The position numbers were made by a program, and so were the translations under genes. A DNA stretch of 64,000 bases from Brachyhypopomus gauderio. Taxonomy: Eukaryota; Chordata; Actinopteri; Gymnotiformes; Hypopomidae. The stretch spans positions 7,376,193-7,440,192 of the forward strand of contig NC_135211.1 in the NCBI RefSeq assembly GCF_052324685.1, written 5' to 3'. Under the pieces are notes generated by a model, which did no database searches, was not told the DNA's origin, and saw only the letters and a program-made list of their open reading frames with translations. Below are positions 1 through 12,058 of the stretch, piece after piece (positions within the stretch are counted from its first letter, which is position 1; every line of letters begins with the position of its first letter).

Positions 1-1496
1 TTGAAAAGAAAGCAGTCAGTCTGTAGGTTCCAGTTGAGTCCAAGACTGCGTTGCACTGGCAGCATGTCTACACCAAGGTCCAAATCTTTAAGGTCACTTG
101 CATGGTCACCCGATGGAAAGGCTTCCATGACCTCTTTGCTGTTTGAAGCAATCTTGTGTAGCCTCAAGTTGGATCTAGAGAGAACGTCTTGCGTTTTCTT
201 TAGTAATTCAATAGCGGCTTCGGCAGAATGCAGGGACTTTAACCCGTCATCTACATAGAAGTCGCGCATAACAAAATGCTTGACATCAGGGTCTACCTGG
301 AGGTGATCACCCTGCACAGACTGATGTAGGCAATGTATGGCCACTGCAGGTGAGGGGCTATTACCAAAAACATGAACCCGCATGTGATAGTCCACAATGT
401 CTTTGGAAAGGTCATTCTCTAAATACCAGAGGAAACGAAGGTAATTCCTGTCGTCTTCCTTCACCAAAAAGCAATAGAACATCTGTTCTATGTCTGTTGT
501 GAAGGCAATTGCTTCTCGTCTGAAACGTATCAGTACACCAAGCAGTGTGTTATTCAGGTCGGGCCCAGTTAGCAGCACATCATTGAGCGATACACCGTTG
601 TATTTGGCACTGGAATCGAACACTACTCGGATCTGTTTAGGTTTTTTTGGGTGGTACACTCCAAATGTTGGCAAGTACCATCGTTCTTCTTCCTCTCTGA
701 GAGGGGGGGCTAACTCAGCATGGCCCTTCCTTAATATCTTATCCATAAAGCTGAGGAAGTGTTCTCTCATTTCAGTTTTCTTTTCCAAGTTGCGTCTGAG
801 AGACATGAGACGGTTCAGTGCTTGAGGCCTATTGTTGGGGAGCTGCTGTCGTGGACTTTTAAAGGGTAATGGTGCTATCCAACTGTTGTTTGAATCTCTC
901 TTTAGTCCTTCTTTCATTATTTTCATGAAGGATGCGTCCTGGATTGAGAAGGCTATCTTGTTGTCATCTTTCGTCCTTCTAAACACTGTGCATCCAATAT
1001 GGTCAGACTCACAGATAAGTTTCTCCTCAGGCAATGTCAGTAGGCTTTGGTCGTCACTGCATTTTTCTTTAATATGGAACGTATTTGGACATGGTTCAAA
1101 GAGCGTAGGGCGCACTGGCTCTGTGGCGCTTGTGTAAAAGGTGGTGACTGTTTGTGGTGTGTGGACACCTCTCAGGCATACGTTGCCTACGATGACCCAC
1201 CCCAGATCCAGCTTCTGTGCATAAGGTAGGTCATGTGGACCATTCACCTGTCTGCGGACTTTGTGCACCCTAATAATGTCTCGACCTAAGAGAAGCATAA
1301 TTGGGGCTTGTGGATCGAGGTCTGGGATGAACTGCGCTACTGACTTGAGGTGTGAATGATGAAGAGCTGCACTGGGGGTTGGAATCTCATCTCTATTATT
1401 CGGAATGTCATTACATTCTATGAGACTGGGCAATGAGATGCAGACGGTTCCATCCAAAGATTCCACTTCATAGCCACTGGCTCGCCTTCCTACTAA
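1..1496 (-). pseudogene. BEL/Pao protease C-terminus and reverse transcriptase fragment
   Basis: Reading the minus strand past 1497 gives the rest of the DUF1758 protease (ISLPSLIECNDIP, then LLLGRDIIRVHKVR) and then the reverse transcriptase. At ~1195-1210 a one-base loss breaks the conserved LDLGWVIVG-type motif and puts stops in frame. Further on the polymerase core is clear: TTDIEQMFYCFLVKEDDRN at ~500-440, the palm motif YVDD at ~255-245, and the FGNSPSPA motif between them. The integrase would lie beyond the left edge. Open frames on the plus strand here are antisense shadows. Confidence 0.85.
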
Positions 1497-1916
1497 TTAT
1501 TTAACTCCTGCACATGTTCTCAATGTATAAGGAGCATTTGGACTTTGGTCATTAAATACCTCAAAGAACTGTGATCGAACTAGTGATCTATTGCTCTGCT
1601 CATCTAGAATTGCGTACAGTTTCACTGCTTTGTTCCTGTGTCCAGCAGGATAAATCTTCACAAGACATATTTTGGAGCAGGATCGGTCTGTCAAATCACC
1701 ACCACAAACCTCTGTGCATTTAGTGGTGACAAGAGATTGTGGTGTAGCTCCCTCTTCCTCCCCGCCATGCTCTGGAGTGGGGTCTGCTCTTCCCTTCCAG
1801 GGTGCAGGTCCTGGGTGAAGCACTGTGTGATGTCTTTCACTTTTGCATTCGGAACATTGAATTTTGACTTTGCAGTTCCTTGCAATATGTGATGAAGAAC
1901 AACATTTAAAGCACAT
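1497..1916 (-). pseudogene. BEL/Pao zinc-knuckle and protease N-terminal fragment
   Basis: This 139-codon frame starts with a CCHC-type knuckle (MCFKCCSSSHIARNC) followed by a second Cys-rich stretch (CSECKSERHH). That pair lies between Gag and the DUF1758 aspartic protease in BEL/Pao polyproteins. The C-terminal part (VKLYAILDEQSNRSLV) is the protease start, with LDEQSN in the place of the usual D-T/S-G type active-site region of DUF1758. A stop codon ends the frame at 1497, in the middle of the protease. Confidence 0.8.
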
Positions 1917-1972
1917 ATTATTCTCCTTTAGAAATGTCTTACGATCATCAATGGGCTTTTCTCGGAAGGCTT

Positions 1973-3436
1973 CTATGAATTTCTATGAATGGGGCACAGC
2001 TCATCGCAATTCTGAGATATTGTTGGAGGCTCTAGGGAATCGGAAGTGGCCGTAGGAAGTATCTCTGTTTTATGTACGGAGACTTCTCTTCGTTTGTTTA
2101 CTTTCCAGAGGGCATTTTCCGTCTTTGAAACGCTGTCTGTGCGAGAAATGAAGTTGAAGCTCGGGTCGTTTCCAATGCTAGCCTCTTGGCTAACAAAGGC
2201 GACAAAGTAAGTAAAAGGAGGATAGGGAACACGCCATTGTCGCTTATACGCTGCACCTACTGATGCCCACTTTTCTTGCAAATGGAACGGCAGCTTCTGA
2301 ACGATAGGGTTTATGCCTCTAGCCGTATCAAGATAAGAGAGACCAGGCAAGTCGCCTTCATCTTTGGCTGACTGAAGTTCCATTAACAGATCACTCAGCT
2401 TTGTTAATTTAAAGTAATCTCGGTTTGATATTCTTGGAAAGGCATCAATGCGTTTGAACAAAGCCTCTTCTATTACTTCTGTTGAGCCGTAAGTTTGTTC
2501 AAGTCTACCCCATATCATAGCCAAACCTGCCTTTGGATGGTTAATATGTATTGCTCTTATCTGTTCAACCTGTTCTGCTGACTCTTTGCCTAGCCATTTG
2601 AGTAGAAGATCCATCTCCTCACTGGGGGTTAGGTTTAAACCGCTGATAGCATTCTGAAAGGAACGCTTCCAAGCTCTGTAATTCTGTGGTTTGTCATTGA
2701 ATTGGAGTAACCCAGTAGCCACAAGCTCACGACGAGCGAGGTATCTAACAAAGTCATTCATGTTTGTGTCATTATCATTAACGTGTTGGGGTATAGGATT
2801 GGATGAGGAGGTAGGATGACTTTTGTTATTCTGAGATGTGAAATGTTGCATTGAGAAGCCATGGTTGTTTTCAAGCCTAGCGCTATGTGGTTCATGGACA
2901 TTTCCATCTTCAGCAAGAAGGTGTTTTCGTGTATTCAAATTAAATGTTTGGGAAGTGGTGTTGATCTGAGAAAATGGTTTGGCTTCAGGTCTGAGAATTG
3001 AGGGTGGAACCCTGTAGTCTGAGGTTGGTTCTGATTTTACCGAGGCACCATCCTCATTTAAATGGGTTTCCGTCTCTTGCACTATGGCTTGTTCAGTCAC
3101 ATACTGTTCAGTACGTTGTGCATTTTTCAAGGAAATAGAATTTAAGCTTAACCTGCAACTAAGTTTCTCACTATCAGAATCAACAGCAGCTTCGAGTGTT
3201 TCTGCTTCAGCAATGGCTGCTGCAGCCACTTTCTTATAATTCAGAATTTCCATGGATGCTTCCAACTTAGCTTTCTCTAGCTTTAGGTTAATTTCTTCCT
3301 CAGCATAGGAAAGACGTACCTTTGCTGCTTCTGCTCTTGCTTTTGCCTTGGCTGCAGCGGACCCAGTTGACATACTTGATCGTACAGATGAACATGAGGC
3401 ATGAGAGCGTGTCTTTAACGAAGACGTTTCCTCCAT
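1973..3436 (-). CDS. BEL/Pao Gag (DUF1759-type) protein, 487 codons
   Basis: This is the retrotransposon structural protein. The N-terminal ~110 residues are rich in Ala, Glu and Lys and look coiled-coil (residues ~20-90, many KAKARAEAAK-type heptads). The middle (~230-440) matches the DUF1759 Gag domain of BEL/Pao elements, including motifs such as NYRAWKRSFQNAI and WGRLEQTYGS. The frame ends at 1973, just before the zinc-knuckle frame at 1916, while intact relatives carry both in one polyprotein, so I infer a frameshift or small rearrangement near 1917-1972. A direct repeat (TTTCTATGAATTTCTATGAATG) sits at that junction. ATG at 3436 is the first Met after the LTR and leader. Confidence 0.85.
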   Translation of the reverse strand: MEETSSLKTRSHASCSSVRSSMSTGSAAAKAKARAEAAKVRLSYAEEEINLKLEKAKLEASMEILNYKKVAAAAIAEAETLEAAVDSDSEKLSCRLSLNSISLKNAQRTEQYVTEQAIVQETETHLNEDGASVKSEPTSDYRVPPSILRPEAKPFSQINTTSQTFNLNTRKHLLAEDGNVHEPHSARLENNHGFSMQHFTSQNNKSHPTSSSNPIPQHVNDNDTNMNDFVRYLARRELVATGLLQFNDKPQNYRAWKRSFQNAISGLNLTPSEEMDLLLKWLGKESAEQVEQIRAIHINHPKAGLAMIWGRLEQTYGSTEVIEEALFKRIDAFPRISNRDYFKLTKLSDLLMELQSAKDEGDLPGLSYLDTARGINPIVQKLPFHLQEKWASVGAAYKRQWRVPYPPFTYFVAFVSQEASIGNDPSFNFISRTDSVSKTENALWKVNKRREVSVHKTEILPTATSDSLEPPTISQNCDELCPIHRNS

Positions 3437-3516
3437 GGCTGCACAGAATGGCGACGTGTTCAGGCACCACTCTGATATTTAACGAAGAGACAAGTTATTA
3501 TTGGTATCTGCCAGTT

Positions 3517-4162
3517 TGTATGACGTTATCCTGCCCGTTGAAGGTCGTGGTTTCACTGTTCTGTCCTCTGCATATGTATGATATACAACCTGACAGACAG
3601 ATAAACGCTCTCCTGGCATCAGGACTCTGAAGACATTTGACTTTTATCCACAGGTTTATTGATGTCACAAGGAAAGGTGAAACTGAAACATATGGACAAC
3701 AATCAGCACTATGTTGGTTATACATACTGATATGCAGTAATTCCATTGATACATTGCATTATAAACATAGCATGTAGCTAACGCTTCTATTGCTGTGTAC
3801 GCCGAGTAGCCGCGTAGCGGTTAGCATCGGTAGCTCAACCAATAATATGCATCAGACATACAGGAATCATACAGTCAACAATATATTGGTCTATAGTTGT
3901 AGGCTAAAAGATAAAATGAACTATACATACCCACGATGCTTTCAATGACATGAGATGCATGTATACGTAACTGGATTAATACAGACACATTTAACCATTG
4001 CTGTCTCCCTCTCTCTGCTTAACTCTCTCACTCTAATGATTATGCACATGAACTAATTTGTTAATACTGACCCCTGTGGTTCTTGAGTGAATTACAACTA
4101 AGCACATAAACACAAATTGCTTAACAGAACAAAGTTCCTAAATTAATTGTAACAGAACAACA
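3517..4162 (-). repeat. 5' LTR of the BEL/Pao element
   Basis: On the minus strand the segment starts TGTTGTTCTG (at 4162) and ends TCATACA (at 3517), giving TGT...ACA termini and about 646 bp. Three bases further, a TGG-starting stretch (3513 downward) could be the tRNA primer-binding site, and gag starts at 3436. The right boundary is supported by the break of paralogy with copy B. The left boundary rests only on the terminal bases and the possible primer site. The second LTR lies outside the window, so the pair cannot be compared. Confidence 0.55.
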
Positions 4163-4863
4163 GGTTTGGCCTCTACAAATAAGGTAAACATCTGCAACTG
4201 AAATGAAGGTAAGAAAATCACAGAGGGTCTAGATGTGTGATCCCCTGCAAGTCACCATGCATAACATCATACCTAGTTGAACAGTGAAAGAATGTGTCAC
4301 ATGGTACAGCTGTTAAACCAGATGTATTTCAGGTTTTTTTATATGGCTGATTATAAATGAAGGCTGGTGAATGCACTGTGATGAAAGGACAACACATGAA
4401 ATAATTTTTTATCAAATGGCAGAGGCAGAAGCCATGCCTTTTATTTAACAAACAAATAAAAAACTGTTAATAAAAAAAACACCACAACCGCATTTGCACA
4501 ATACATCTTAAATGGCTAGACAGAAAGGTGGGGGCGCAATGAACTTCATATAGTCCAGCTTGAAAACATGTGTGGGGGAAATGCACTGCGTCAAACATTT
4601 ACTGATTGAATGCTTTCAAGATCATGCAGGATAGAAAAGCCATTGTCCAAAGCTCTGGTCATAAGTAATTTTCAGCAGGGTTCCTTTGGCCTATTTTGAA
4701 CAGTGTTGAGCATTTTTGCACCAAAGAGACGCTCCTAATTACAAGCTCACATGAAAAGAACTATAAAACTGTCCCATATTTACATCCATCCATATGTTTC
4801 ATTGGGGGGGGAATTAAGCTTGTTGAACTTTGGCAACGCATGGACGAACTCTACATGGCTGCC
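4163..4863 (-). other. cdh1: 3' UTR and 3' flank of cadherin copy A
   Basis: Minus-strand sequence after the stop codon at 4864 is collinear with 51664-52370 downstream of cadherin copy B. A polyadenylation hexamer AATAAA lies at 4440-4445 (minus), matching 52082-52087 in copy B. No further coding exon is visible. Homology ends exactly at the BEL LTR terminus (4162). Confidence 0.75.
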
Positions 4864-7800
4864 TCAGTCCTCTCCTCCTCCGTACATGTCAGCCAGCTTC
4901 TTGAAGCGTGGGCCCCACTCGTTCAGGCAGTCGTAGTCCTGGTCCCCTGAGCTGGAGGAGTTCAGTGAGCTGAGAGAGCCAGCCTCCGAGCCACCTCCCT
5001 CGTAGTCAAAGACCAGCAGGGAGTCGTATGGGGGAGCCGTGGGGTCGTTGTCTGCTGCCTTCAGGTTCTACAGCATGGCAAAAAAAAAAAAAACAAAAAA
5101 AACAGAACACCATAAGATAATCCCAAAGGACTGACCAGAGGAAAAAGACATCCAGCTTTATGCAAACAGTAGCAGTTGCCTGAACCCTCTGCAAATTACT
5201 TACATCTTCGATGAAGGTGCCAATCTCCTCTGGGTTGGCAGGACGAGGGCGGTACTGGGGCGCTGGCATGAAAGTCGGGGCCACGTCATTACGGAAGACG
5301 TCCGGGCGGTTGTCCAGGCCCCTGTGCAGCACACTCAAGTCAAAGTCCTGCACAAGAGGAGGAAGAGAAAAAAAAAAGACAAGAGTTAGACAGGGAAAAG
5401 GGGAAAAAAATACAACCAACCACAAAACCACAACCAACCCTCCCCCCTCCTCAATGGGCCAACCTGATCATCTTCTCCACCACCCTCCTCATCATAGTAG
5501 TAGATGTTGTCGCGGATATCGTCATCAGAAAGCAATGGCTCCTTCTTCGACGACCTCTTCCTCCTCAAGAAGAGCAGCAGCAGAAGGACCAGCACTAGAG
5601 TGGAGGACAAGACACACTACCATCAACACCAATGGTCACCTAACAACTCAGACACCAGACATCACCTTAGAATTGTACTTGAAGGGCATCAGCAAAAAAT
5701 GTCTTACACAGAAGAGCTAAAATGGCCCCAAGAATTCCGAGGATGGCGGACAGTTCTAAGCCTGCAAGGTTTGCGCGTTTGTCTGGACAATTGACTTCAT
5801 TTCCTGTGCAGTCACATACAGAGGCCTGCACACTGTTGTCCTGGAAGAGACCACCACTGTCAAATACCCTCAGAACAACATTGTACTCTCCATGTTCCAG
5901 TGGGGTCTTGAGTTCAAGTATGATTCCAGTTCCTGCACACAAAAGAAAACACATTTGGTAGAAGCTCAAAAGACCAACACAAATAACTTGGACACAAGGA
6001 CACAAACACACACACAGCTTACCACTGCTGTTCATCCTGACAGTCCAGTTTTTCTGGCCATCTCCCACAAGATCTGCATTATATGGAGAAGTGAAGCCAG
6101 GCCCGTCCTTGTCAGACACAGACAGCAGCACTGGAGCCGACTGCTTGTTGCACAATTTGAAGGATCTCTCCTCAATGACAGGAGGATTGTCATTTACATC
6201 CTGCAGCTCAATCACAAGGGTCCCTGTACCAGTTGCTGGAACTGGATCTGCAAAAACAAAAAGCTTTTAGAAGGCACTACTCTGATAAATGTTTCTTCTG
6301 AAGAAAACATGGGAAAATGAAATTACCATTATCCATGGCCAAGATCAGAGCTTCGTATCTGCCATCTTTCACAACATGGGACTCTCTGTCCATGTCACTC
6401 TTGACCCTGATCACTCCAGTCTCTTTGTCCACATTCAGCCAGCCGGCAGGATCACTACCTACACGATACCTGAAACACACAGCATGACCTCCGATTACTC
6501 CAGCAATGTTCATGCAGCAGAGAGAGAAGGTCTAATCTCTAGCACTACAACCACACACAGATATGGACACAGTTATGGTCTGCAGATAAACAGCAGCTAC
6601 CAAACATTAAAGGCTCTGAGGAAACCCTTACGTCACTTTCTGAGACTTTGCCGTGTCAGGATCATTAGCGGTGTACACGGTTAGTTCACTGCCAACCTCC
6701 TGATTTTCAGATATGGGGATTGTCTTCTTATCTGGGTCAAACACTGGAGCCTCATTCACATCAATAACATTCACAGTCACTGTGGCAGTGGAGGTGGTCA
6801 GAGGTTTGGCAAACTGAATCTCATTCTCAGCGATCACCAACAGAGTGTACTTGGCATTTCTCTCAAAGTCCAACGGCTAAACACAATACAAAAATAAAAG
6901 CAATAAATTCAAGAACCATTCAAACAAACAAACCTGATCATGTTACCAAACCAGTTTCAGGGGTGCAGTACCTTGACAGTAGTAATGATGCCCTCCTGTT
7001 TGTTTGGTCCTGTGCTAATGTTGAAAAACCCACCACTGTTTCCATTTATAATCCTGAACTTTGCTGCCCAGGCAGGTGACTGAGGTTCATCTCCATCAGT
7101 CACTGGCATTTTCACCACCACAGCTCCCATTTTATTCTCTGGGACAGACACGTTATACTGAAAGACAATGAAGCTTCATTACCGATATGAAAACATCAAA
7201 ACATCATTTTCTGATAGGAGATGGGTTTAAACTCCATTTACAGGTAATTTAACAGTCAAAAGTTTAGACACACCTGACCAAATGCATGTTCTTATTAGTA
7301 AAAAAGGACAATGTTCTCTAATAGATTATGCTTAAATTTGTTTATAAGAAATATAATTTGGGAAGGTGTTTTTATGTGGAATCATTCAACACACAAAGCA
7401 AACAGTTTTATTTCAGAACTTTAGCGCCTTGCTCTACATGTTTTCAGGACTGATGGAGAAGCATCATAGGTGCTGCTTCATGAAGTTGGTTAACAGAACA
7501 CCACGAGTGTGCAGAGCGGTCATCAAAATATACGACAATTACTTCAAAGAATCTAATATTTTTTTTTATTGGAGCATAAGAACATTCTTTCTTTCTTGGG
7601 TTTGGCATTTTCCCCGTTTTTGTAATGTGAAAATAATAAAAACAAATATAGTGTATATTCAATTAATCCACCGTAAGACCATAAGGCTAAATTATACAAA
7701 ACTTTCTGTATTTGGAAGCCGTCACTTTTCTTACCGAGGTCTTCTCAAACTGAGGTGCATGGTCGTTGCTGTCGGTTACAGTAATAATAGCTTTTCCTTT

Positions 7801-10800
7801 GCCTGTGAGGCCTTTACCCTGTAAATCTGCAACTTGGATCTCCAGTGTGTATTCAGGATATTTCTGAAAGATCATGATTAAAATTATTTATGATTTCATT
7901 CCACATTAAATCTAAACATTCATAAACCTGATTTCTGCACTCACCTCTCTGTCCAGTCCTTCAGCCTCCACTAGAATCGCCCCACTGACGGGGTTGATGG
8001 TGAACATGTTTGGATATGGCAGTGCTGGAATCTGACTGAGGATGGTGTATCTGATATCAGCATTGTCAGTGTTGGGGTCATCTGCATCAGTGGCTGTGAC
8101 CGTCATGATCTCAAACCCTTCAGTGAAACAATGATCATGACATTATGAGCAGAGAATAATAAAAGGAATAAATATCAGCCATCACTAACTACTTCATTAC
8201 ATTAGCCACAAATAGCTACCTTTATTTGAAGCTTCTGGTACACTGCCTAGGAATGTATCTTGGGTGAAGACAGGATTGTTATCATTCTGATCAATCACAT
8301 TGATTTCAATATCCATTGGCTGTTCCTTTACACTTCCATCTTGAGCAACTGCATGAGCTTGAAGCTGGAATTAACAGACAAGAACATGCAAAAGGTTTAA
8401 ATGACTGATATCAGAACAGGTTCATTCAAACTGTGCATTAATCAGAACAGAAACAAAGCCTTCTTCAGCAGGACACACTGCATCTTATGTAAGCAACAAC
8501 AATATGCCATGTATCATTAGAAGTAGTAGGAAACAAAATGTCTCCTACCTGATACTTGTCTTTTTTCTCTCTGTCTAGAGGCATTGTAACATACAGCCAG
8601 CCACTGTTCTTATCCACAGTGAAAAGGTTCTTAGGAGGCTGGTCTGCTCCTTCACCAGTGATGCTGTACCACAGCGGAGTTTCCTTAGCAACACTGGACT
8701 TGATCTGGACAAAAATGCAGCAATTAAGTACAAAAAACAATATATATAAAGGAAAGGTTTCATCCATGTTACTCAACAGCACACACCTGAACCGTCATCT
8801 TTTTAGGGAAAGGACCCCTGTCATTTTCTGGATAGGAGATTGCAGGGATCACCCAGTCTCTCTTTCTCCTGCTTAAGCCCGCAGAAGATTTTGGAAACTC
8901 CAGAAACAAGACAGTTGAGGGGGATTCAGGCTGCAGAATAAAGAAAGAGAAACAAATACATGACCAGAGTCTATAATCCTCCCCATACATTACATTTAGT
9001 TGTTTCATTTTCACACAAACAAAACTGCCAGCTTTAGCACAACACACAAATACATAGAACCGTGTGTAAATAAGTCTGGTGTACAGCATCTGACAGGTGT
9101 GTACACAAGACACCACCATCGTACATCAGTGGGACTCAAATCTGTCTTCTAACAGCATGCACTTCATACAACTCCAGGCAAGCATCACTTGAGTTGGGAT
9201 GTAATTATCTAAGTGTAATAGGATATTCGCTGTTCGTATATCAAACCAACACAAAGTCTTCAAAAATAAATAGGAAGTCAAATGGTAAATTGTTAATGGA
9301 AAAGAAAGAAAAAAAAAATCCAGCATGTGTCACAGTTCCTGTTTTGTCCAGCAGAGGTCAGGCTGTGTTGGTGCAGTACCTGTGCAGGTCCCACTGCCTC
9401 AGTGTCTTCCTGTTCTCCTCTTCCACCCTCATGTTCCACCCTCACGTACGCAGTGTGTCTCTTGCCCGTGGAGTCCCAGGCGTGGACAGAGAACATCTTG
9501 TGACCCTCATGAAGAGTGACCTGCCTCTTCAACTTCACTGTTCCATCAGTGGTCACCTCAAACCGCTTATCAGTGGTGTCAAACACCATGCGCGACCTTC
9601 CACTACAGTCACTGAAACCCACTGAAAAGAAAGGATGGTATTGATGAATAAATTTGACTGCATATCAGGAACAAACTGCCATTATGAAGCCCAACAGCAC
9701 ATCACAGAGATCAAATGTGCTTTCAATGTTCATCAGACCAATATAGTACTATTAGGGTTGTGTTATGACCCACCATAGCGATGGATGGTAACCATTGCGA
9801 TGCTACGCCCACTTTTATGTTTTTCCACAAACATGCACTGACCTTCTTTAGGTCTCCTTCACCTAAAACTTTAGCAGGGTTTGTACAGAAAATGATCAAA
9901 TCAGGTATAACTCTAAAGTATGAATTAGAGTCAGGGATGAAAATCAAGATACCCTACTGCTACAAATACGCTTAATTGGCATATTTATTCTTATTCTATT
10001 ATTAGGACATTATTGTAACTGAGCGGTATTACTTGGAGAAATAATGACAGAGACAGTAATGCAAAACAGTCTTCCACACTTTTACTTGTAAATCTTTCTT
10101 CCCGCTCACAGGCGCTCTCCCAGAATTCTCCTCCAAAACTAGTGCAACCCCCAGGGGACAAAAAGCATTTTTAACTCCCCCCTGTCAGTTTTCCTAAACA
10201 GAATACAGTCTGCTACATTATTATTTATATCTAGGTTATAGATTGTCTTCGTTTTTTCTGAAAACTCTTTCTGAGGGTGTGCTGGTAGCGCATGTGTAGA
10301 GATATTTTCATGCGATTAGCAGAAACCTGCTCTGGTTATTTTTCCATTATATAGCTTATTTTATAATTATTATGTTTTTATGTAGTAGGCCCCTTTTAAT
10401 TTGGTCATGACCCCCCCCCCCCCCCCCCAAAACATCATCCCATTGCGATGTTTCACTGTAAACATTGTCATCTGCCAATTAAGGAGACATCGCCCAACCC
10501 CAAGTACTATTCTACATTTAATTATGAAGCACCATTTTACATCAGATGTCTGAACTTCTCCACTACTAAGGAGTCACTAAATATTAACCTAGTGTACAGC
10601 ATTATAAAAACAATGTATATGGTTACCATGACATCAATAATAAACCATGTGCTTCAGATTAACATCTCAAAACAAGATCCAACTTCCATTTTGTGAAAAG
10701 CACCAAAAGTGAAAGCTCGGAGCCATATCTAAACACTGCCATAGCGATGGAGGTAAAACCTGATTTTGCTAACCTGGTCATGAAGGATCATGTCCTTCCC

Positions 10801-11876
10801 CACCCACAGAAACTATTGTTCAATCAAAGCTCTAAAGGCACCATATTAGCATTAACACCTGGCCTAGCAAGGAAAGTCTCCTTATGAAAATGTGGTCCAT
10901 TGGAACGCAAATTGAACCCATGAAAGGAGACGCTACTTTCAGATAATTAAGGAAGCAGCGAGTCTCATTCAAGTCAAAAGTGTGGAAAGAACAATAGTCA
11001 ACAGATGAGAGTTGAAATGCAATACAAAAAACTGTCATGTGAAACCAGACCGACAATGAAGAGCTCGTAAGCCGCTGTATTTTATCCAGCAAGTGCACAA
11101 CCCTTATCAAAAAGGGTAATGAAGTTGCCAGAGCTCAAGGTGATGCGGCGCTGAGACATTCTTCTGATAATAAGGACCCTGCCACAGGGCCCCCAAATTA
11201 ATTAGTCCAAACAAAAACAAACCCCATCTTGTGTGAAGCTGATTACCCCTAAAAACCAAGACAGGAAGCCTAACCGATACTTGTATTCAAGTTCATGGTG
11301 AATTTTTAATTGCCTTTGTAAAATTATTCATCTTAAGTATAAAAAGGACAGTAAAATTACACAACATCAATGATGACTTAATTAAATATAATACTAACCA
11401 GTAATGAACTCAGCAATCAGGGTGGTATCACAGATAGGCACAGTTACAACACATTTAAACCAGTATTACCAAAGAGCTCTTTTCCAGCTGTACATGTAGG
11501 TTTTAAACATAAAGGTGTTTAGTACCTTTCCCGAGCCTTTTGCCCCCATGAAGGTGCTCTCTGTGTACTCTGAAAACGAAGAGCTCCGAATCAAATGCAG
11601 GTGAACATGGTGGCGACTCCGCCAGCGCAGACGAAAGTACCTTTTAAAGTATATCACAAAGATTAATCAGTTATAACGAGACATTAAAAATCGCATTTGT
11701 TTTATTTGAGGTGGGTTAACACGGCAAAGTTCGTGTTTGCTCTTTAGTTTGAAAAACGCAGGCCAGTCGACATATCCGTCAATTAAAACGACTAAATAAC
11801 ACGACGACAACAAACAGAAAATAGTTACCTGTATAAATAAAAAAAACACAACTCCTATTCCAACACTCCGCTCCAT
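4864..11876 (-). CDS. cdh1: E-cadherin (classical type I cadherin), complete 16-exon copy A
   Basis: Calcium-dependent homophilic adhesion receptor of epithelial adherens junctions. Exons (plus coordinates, transcribed downward): 11829-11876, 11526-11640, 9380-9621, 8787-8930, 8549-8704, 8220-8364, 7945-8117, 7735-7863, 6972-7157, 6632-6876, 6327-6469, 6023-6247, 5708-5932, 5464-5594, 5204-5347, 4864-5067. All have GT/AG borders and sum to 2655 nt, 884 residues, close to the vertebrate family. Order: signal peptide ending near SSALA, prodomain, furin site RRKR followed by DWVIP (Trp2 present), EC1-EC5 with LDRE, DQNDN, DADD, DVNEAP and DVNDNPP calcium motifs, HAV tripeptide at the start of exon 6, membrane span (exons 13/14), p120-type [13 protein letters not shown] and beta-catenin-type [11 protein letters not shown] motifs, C-terminus MYGGGED. 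Exon lengths 48, 115, 156, 129, 225, 131 and 144 match those I recall for mammalian CDH1. I see no defect. N- or P-cadherin is less likely given the tail. Confidence 0.93.
7240..7700. repeat. Intron 8 repeat with CAGTCAAAAGTTT...ACACACCT terminus (Tc1-like MITE)
   Basis: Intron 8 of copy A (7158-7734) contains the motif ACAGTCAAAAGTTTAGACACACCT near 7250. The paralogous intron of copy B has matching termini in inverted orientation (about 49543 and 49920-49945). The motif is familiar from fish Tc1-like elements. Since both copies carry it, the insertion predates the A/B duplication. Exact ends in copy A are not resolved. Confidence 0.5.
9754..10503. mobile_element. Non-autonomous hAT-like element in cdh1-A intron 2
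   Basis: This segment is absent from the paralogous B intron, where the site reads through (about 47280-47290). It is bracketed by the direct 8-bp repeat GTACTATT at 9746-9753 and 10504-10511. Imperfect inverted ends are AGGGTTGTG on the left and, reversed, TTGGGGTTGGGCGATG on the right. An 8-bp duplication fits hAT. It holds a poly-C tract at ~10411-10428 and no transposase frame. It inserted after the A/B duplication or was lost from B. Confidence 0.75.
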
Positions 11877-12058
11877 CCGGAAAATAATCAAACGCAGTCC
11901 TTTGACTCTTAGTCCAAATGCGGTGTAATGATAGCTCGACGTAAACTTGTTGGTCGACGGTGTAGGAAATAAAGTGCAGCAGGTAGTTTCTGGCTGTTCC
12001 AGTCAGGTGGCCTCGCCCATCCGTTCACACCGTGTCCAAGTATGGGCATCAGGTTCAG
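11877..12058 (-). promoter_or_regulatory. cdh1: cdh1 copy A 5' UTR/proximal promoter with an E-box
   Basis: The 180 bp upstream of the A start codon are paralogous to the segments upstream of the B and C start codons (30805-30984 and 58030-58182), so this is a conserved proximal region. A CAGGTG/CACCTG E-box lies at 12004-12009 inside a short stretch that the B and C versions lack. CACCTG boxes in mammalian CDH1 promoters bind Snail/ZEB-type repressors. Use of this site here is inference. No clear TATA box. Confidence 0.5.

Larger units (their letters stand above)
1..4162 (-). mobile_element. BEL/Pao LTR retrotransposon, decayed, left end outside window
   Basis: Read on the minus strand, the order is LTR, gag, zinc knuckle, aspartic protease and reverse transcriptase, which is the BEL/Pao order. 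The 3' half lies beyond position 1. The right terminus is at 4162, where the LTR ends in CA on the plus strand. The flank from 4163 onward matches the flank of cadherin copy B, which reads on without interruption at about 52370, so the insertion point can be seen. Frame breaks occur between gag and the zinc knuckle and repeatedly in pol, so the copy is not autonomous as read. Confidence 0.9.

Noticed and set aside
1-1229. Plus-strand open frames over the first 1.2 kb
   Set aside because: They are antisense to the BEL reverse transcriptase, whose motifs read clearly on the minus strand.
5006-5720. 143- and 169-codon frames on both strands
   Set aside because: They read through cdh1-A exons 14-16 and introns without respecting splice sites; only the exon portions are real.
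7366-7824. 152-codon plus frame in cdh1-A intron 8
   Set aside because: Composed of intronic repeat and antisense exon 8; no domain and no conservation in copy B.
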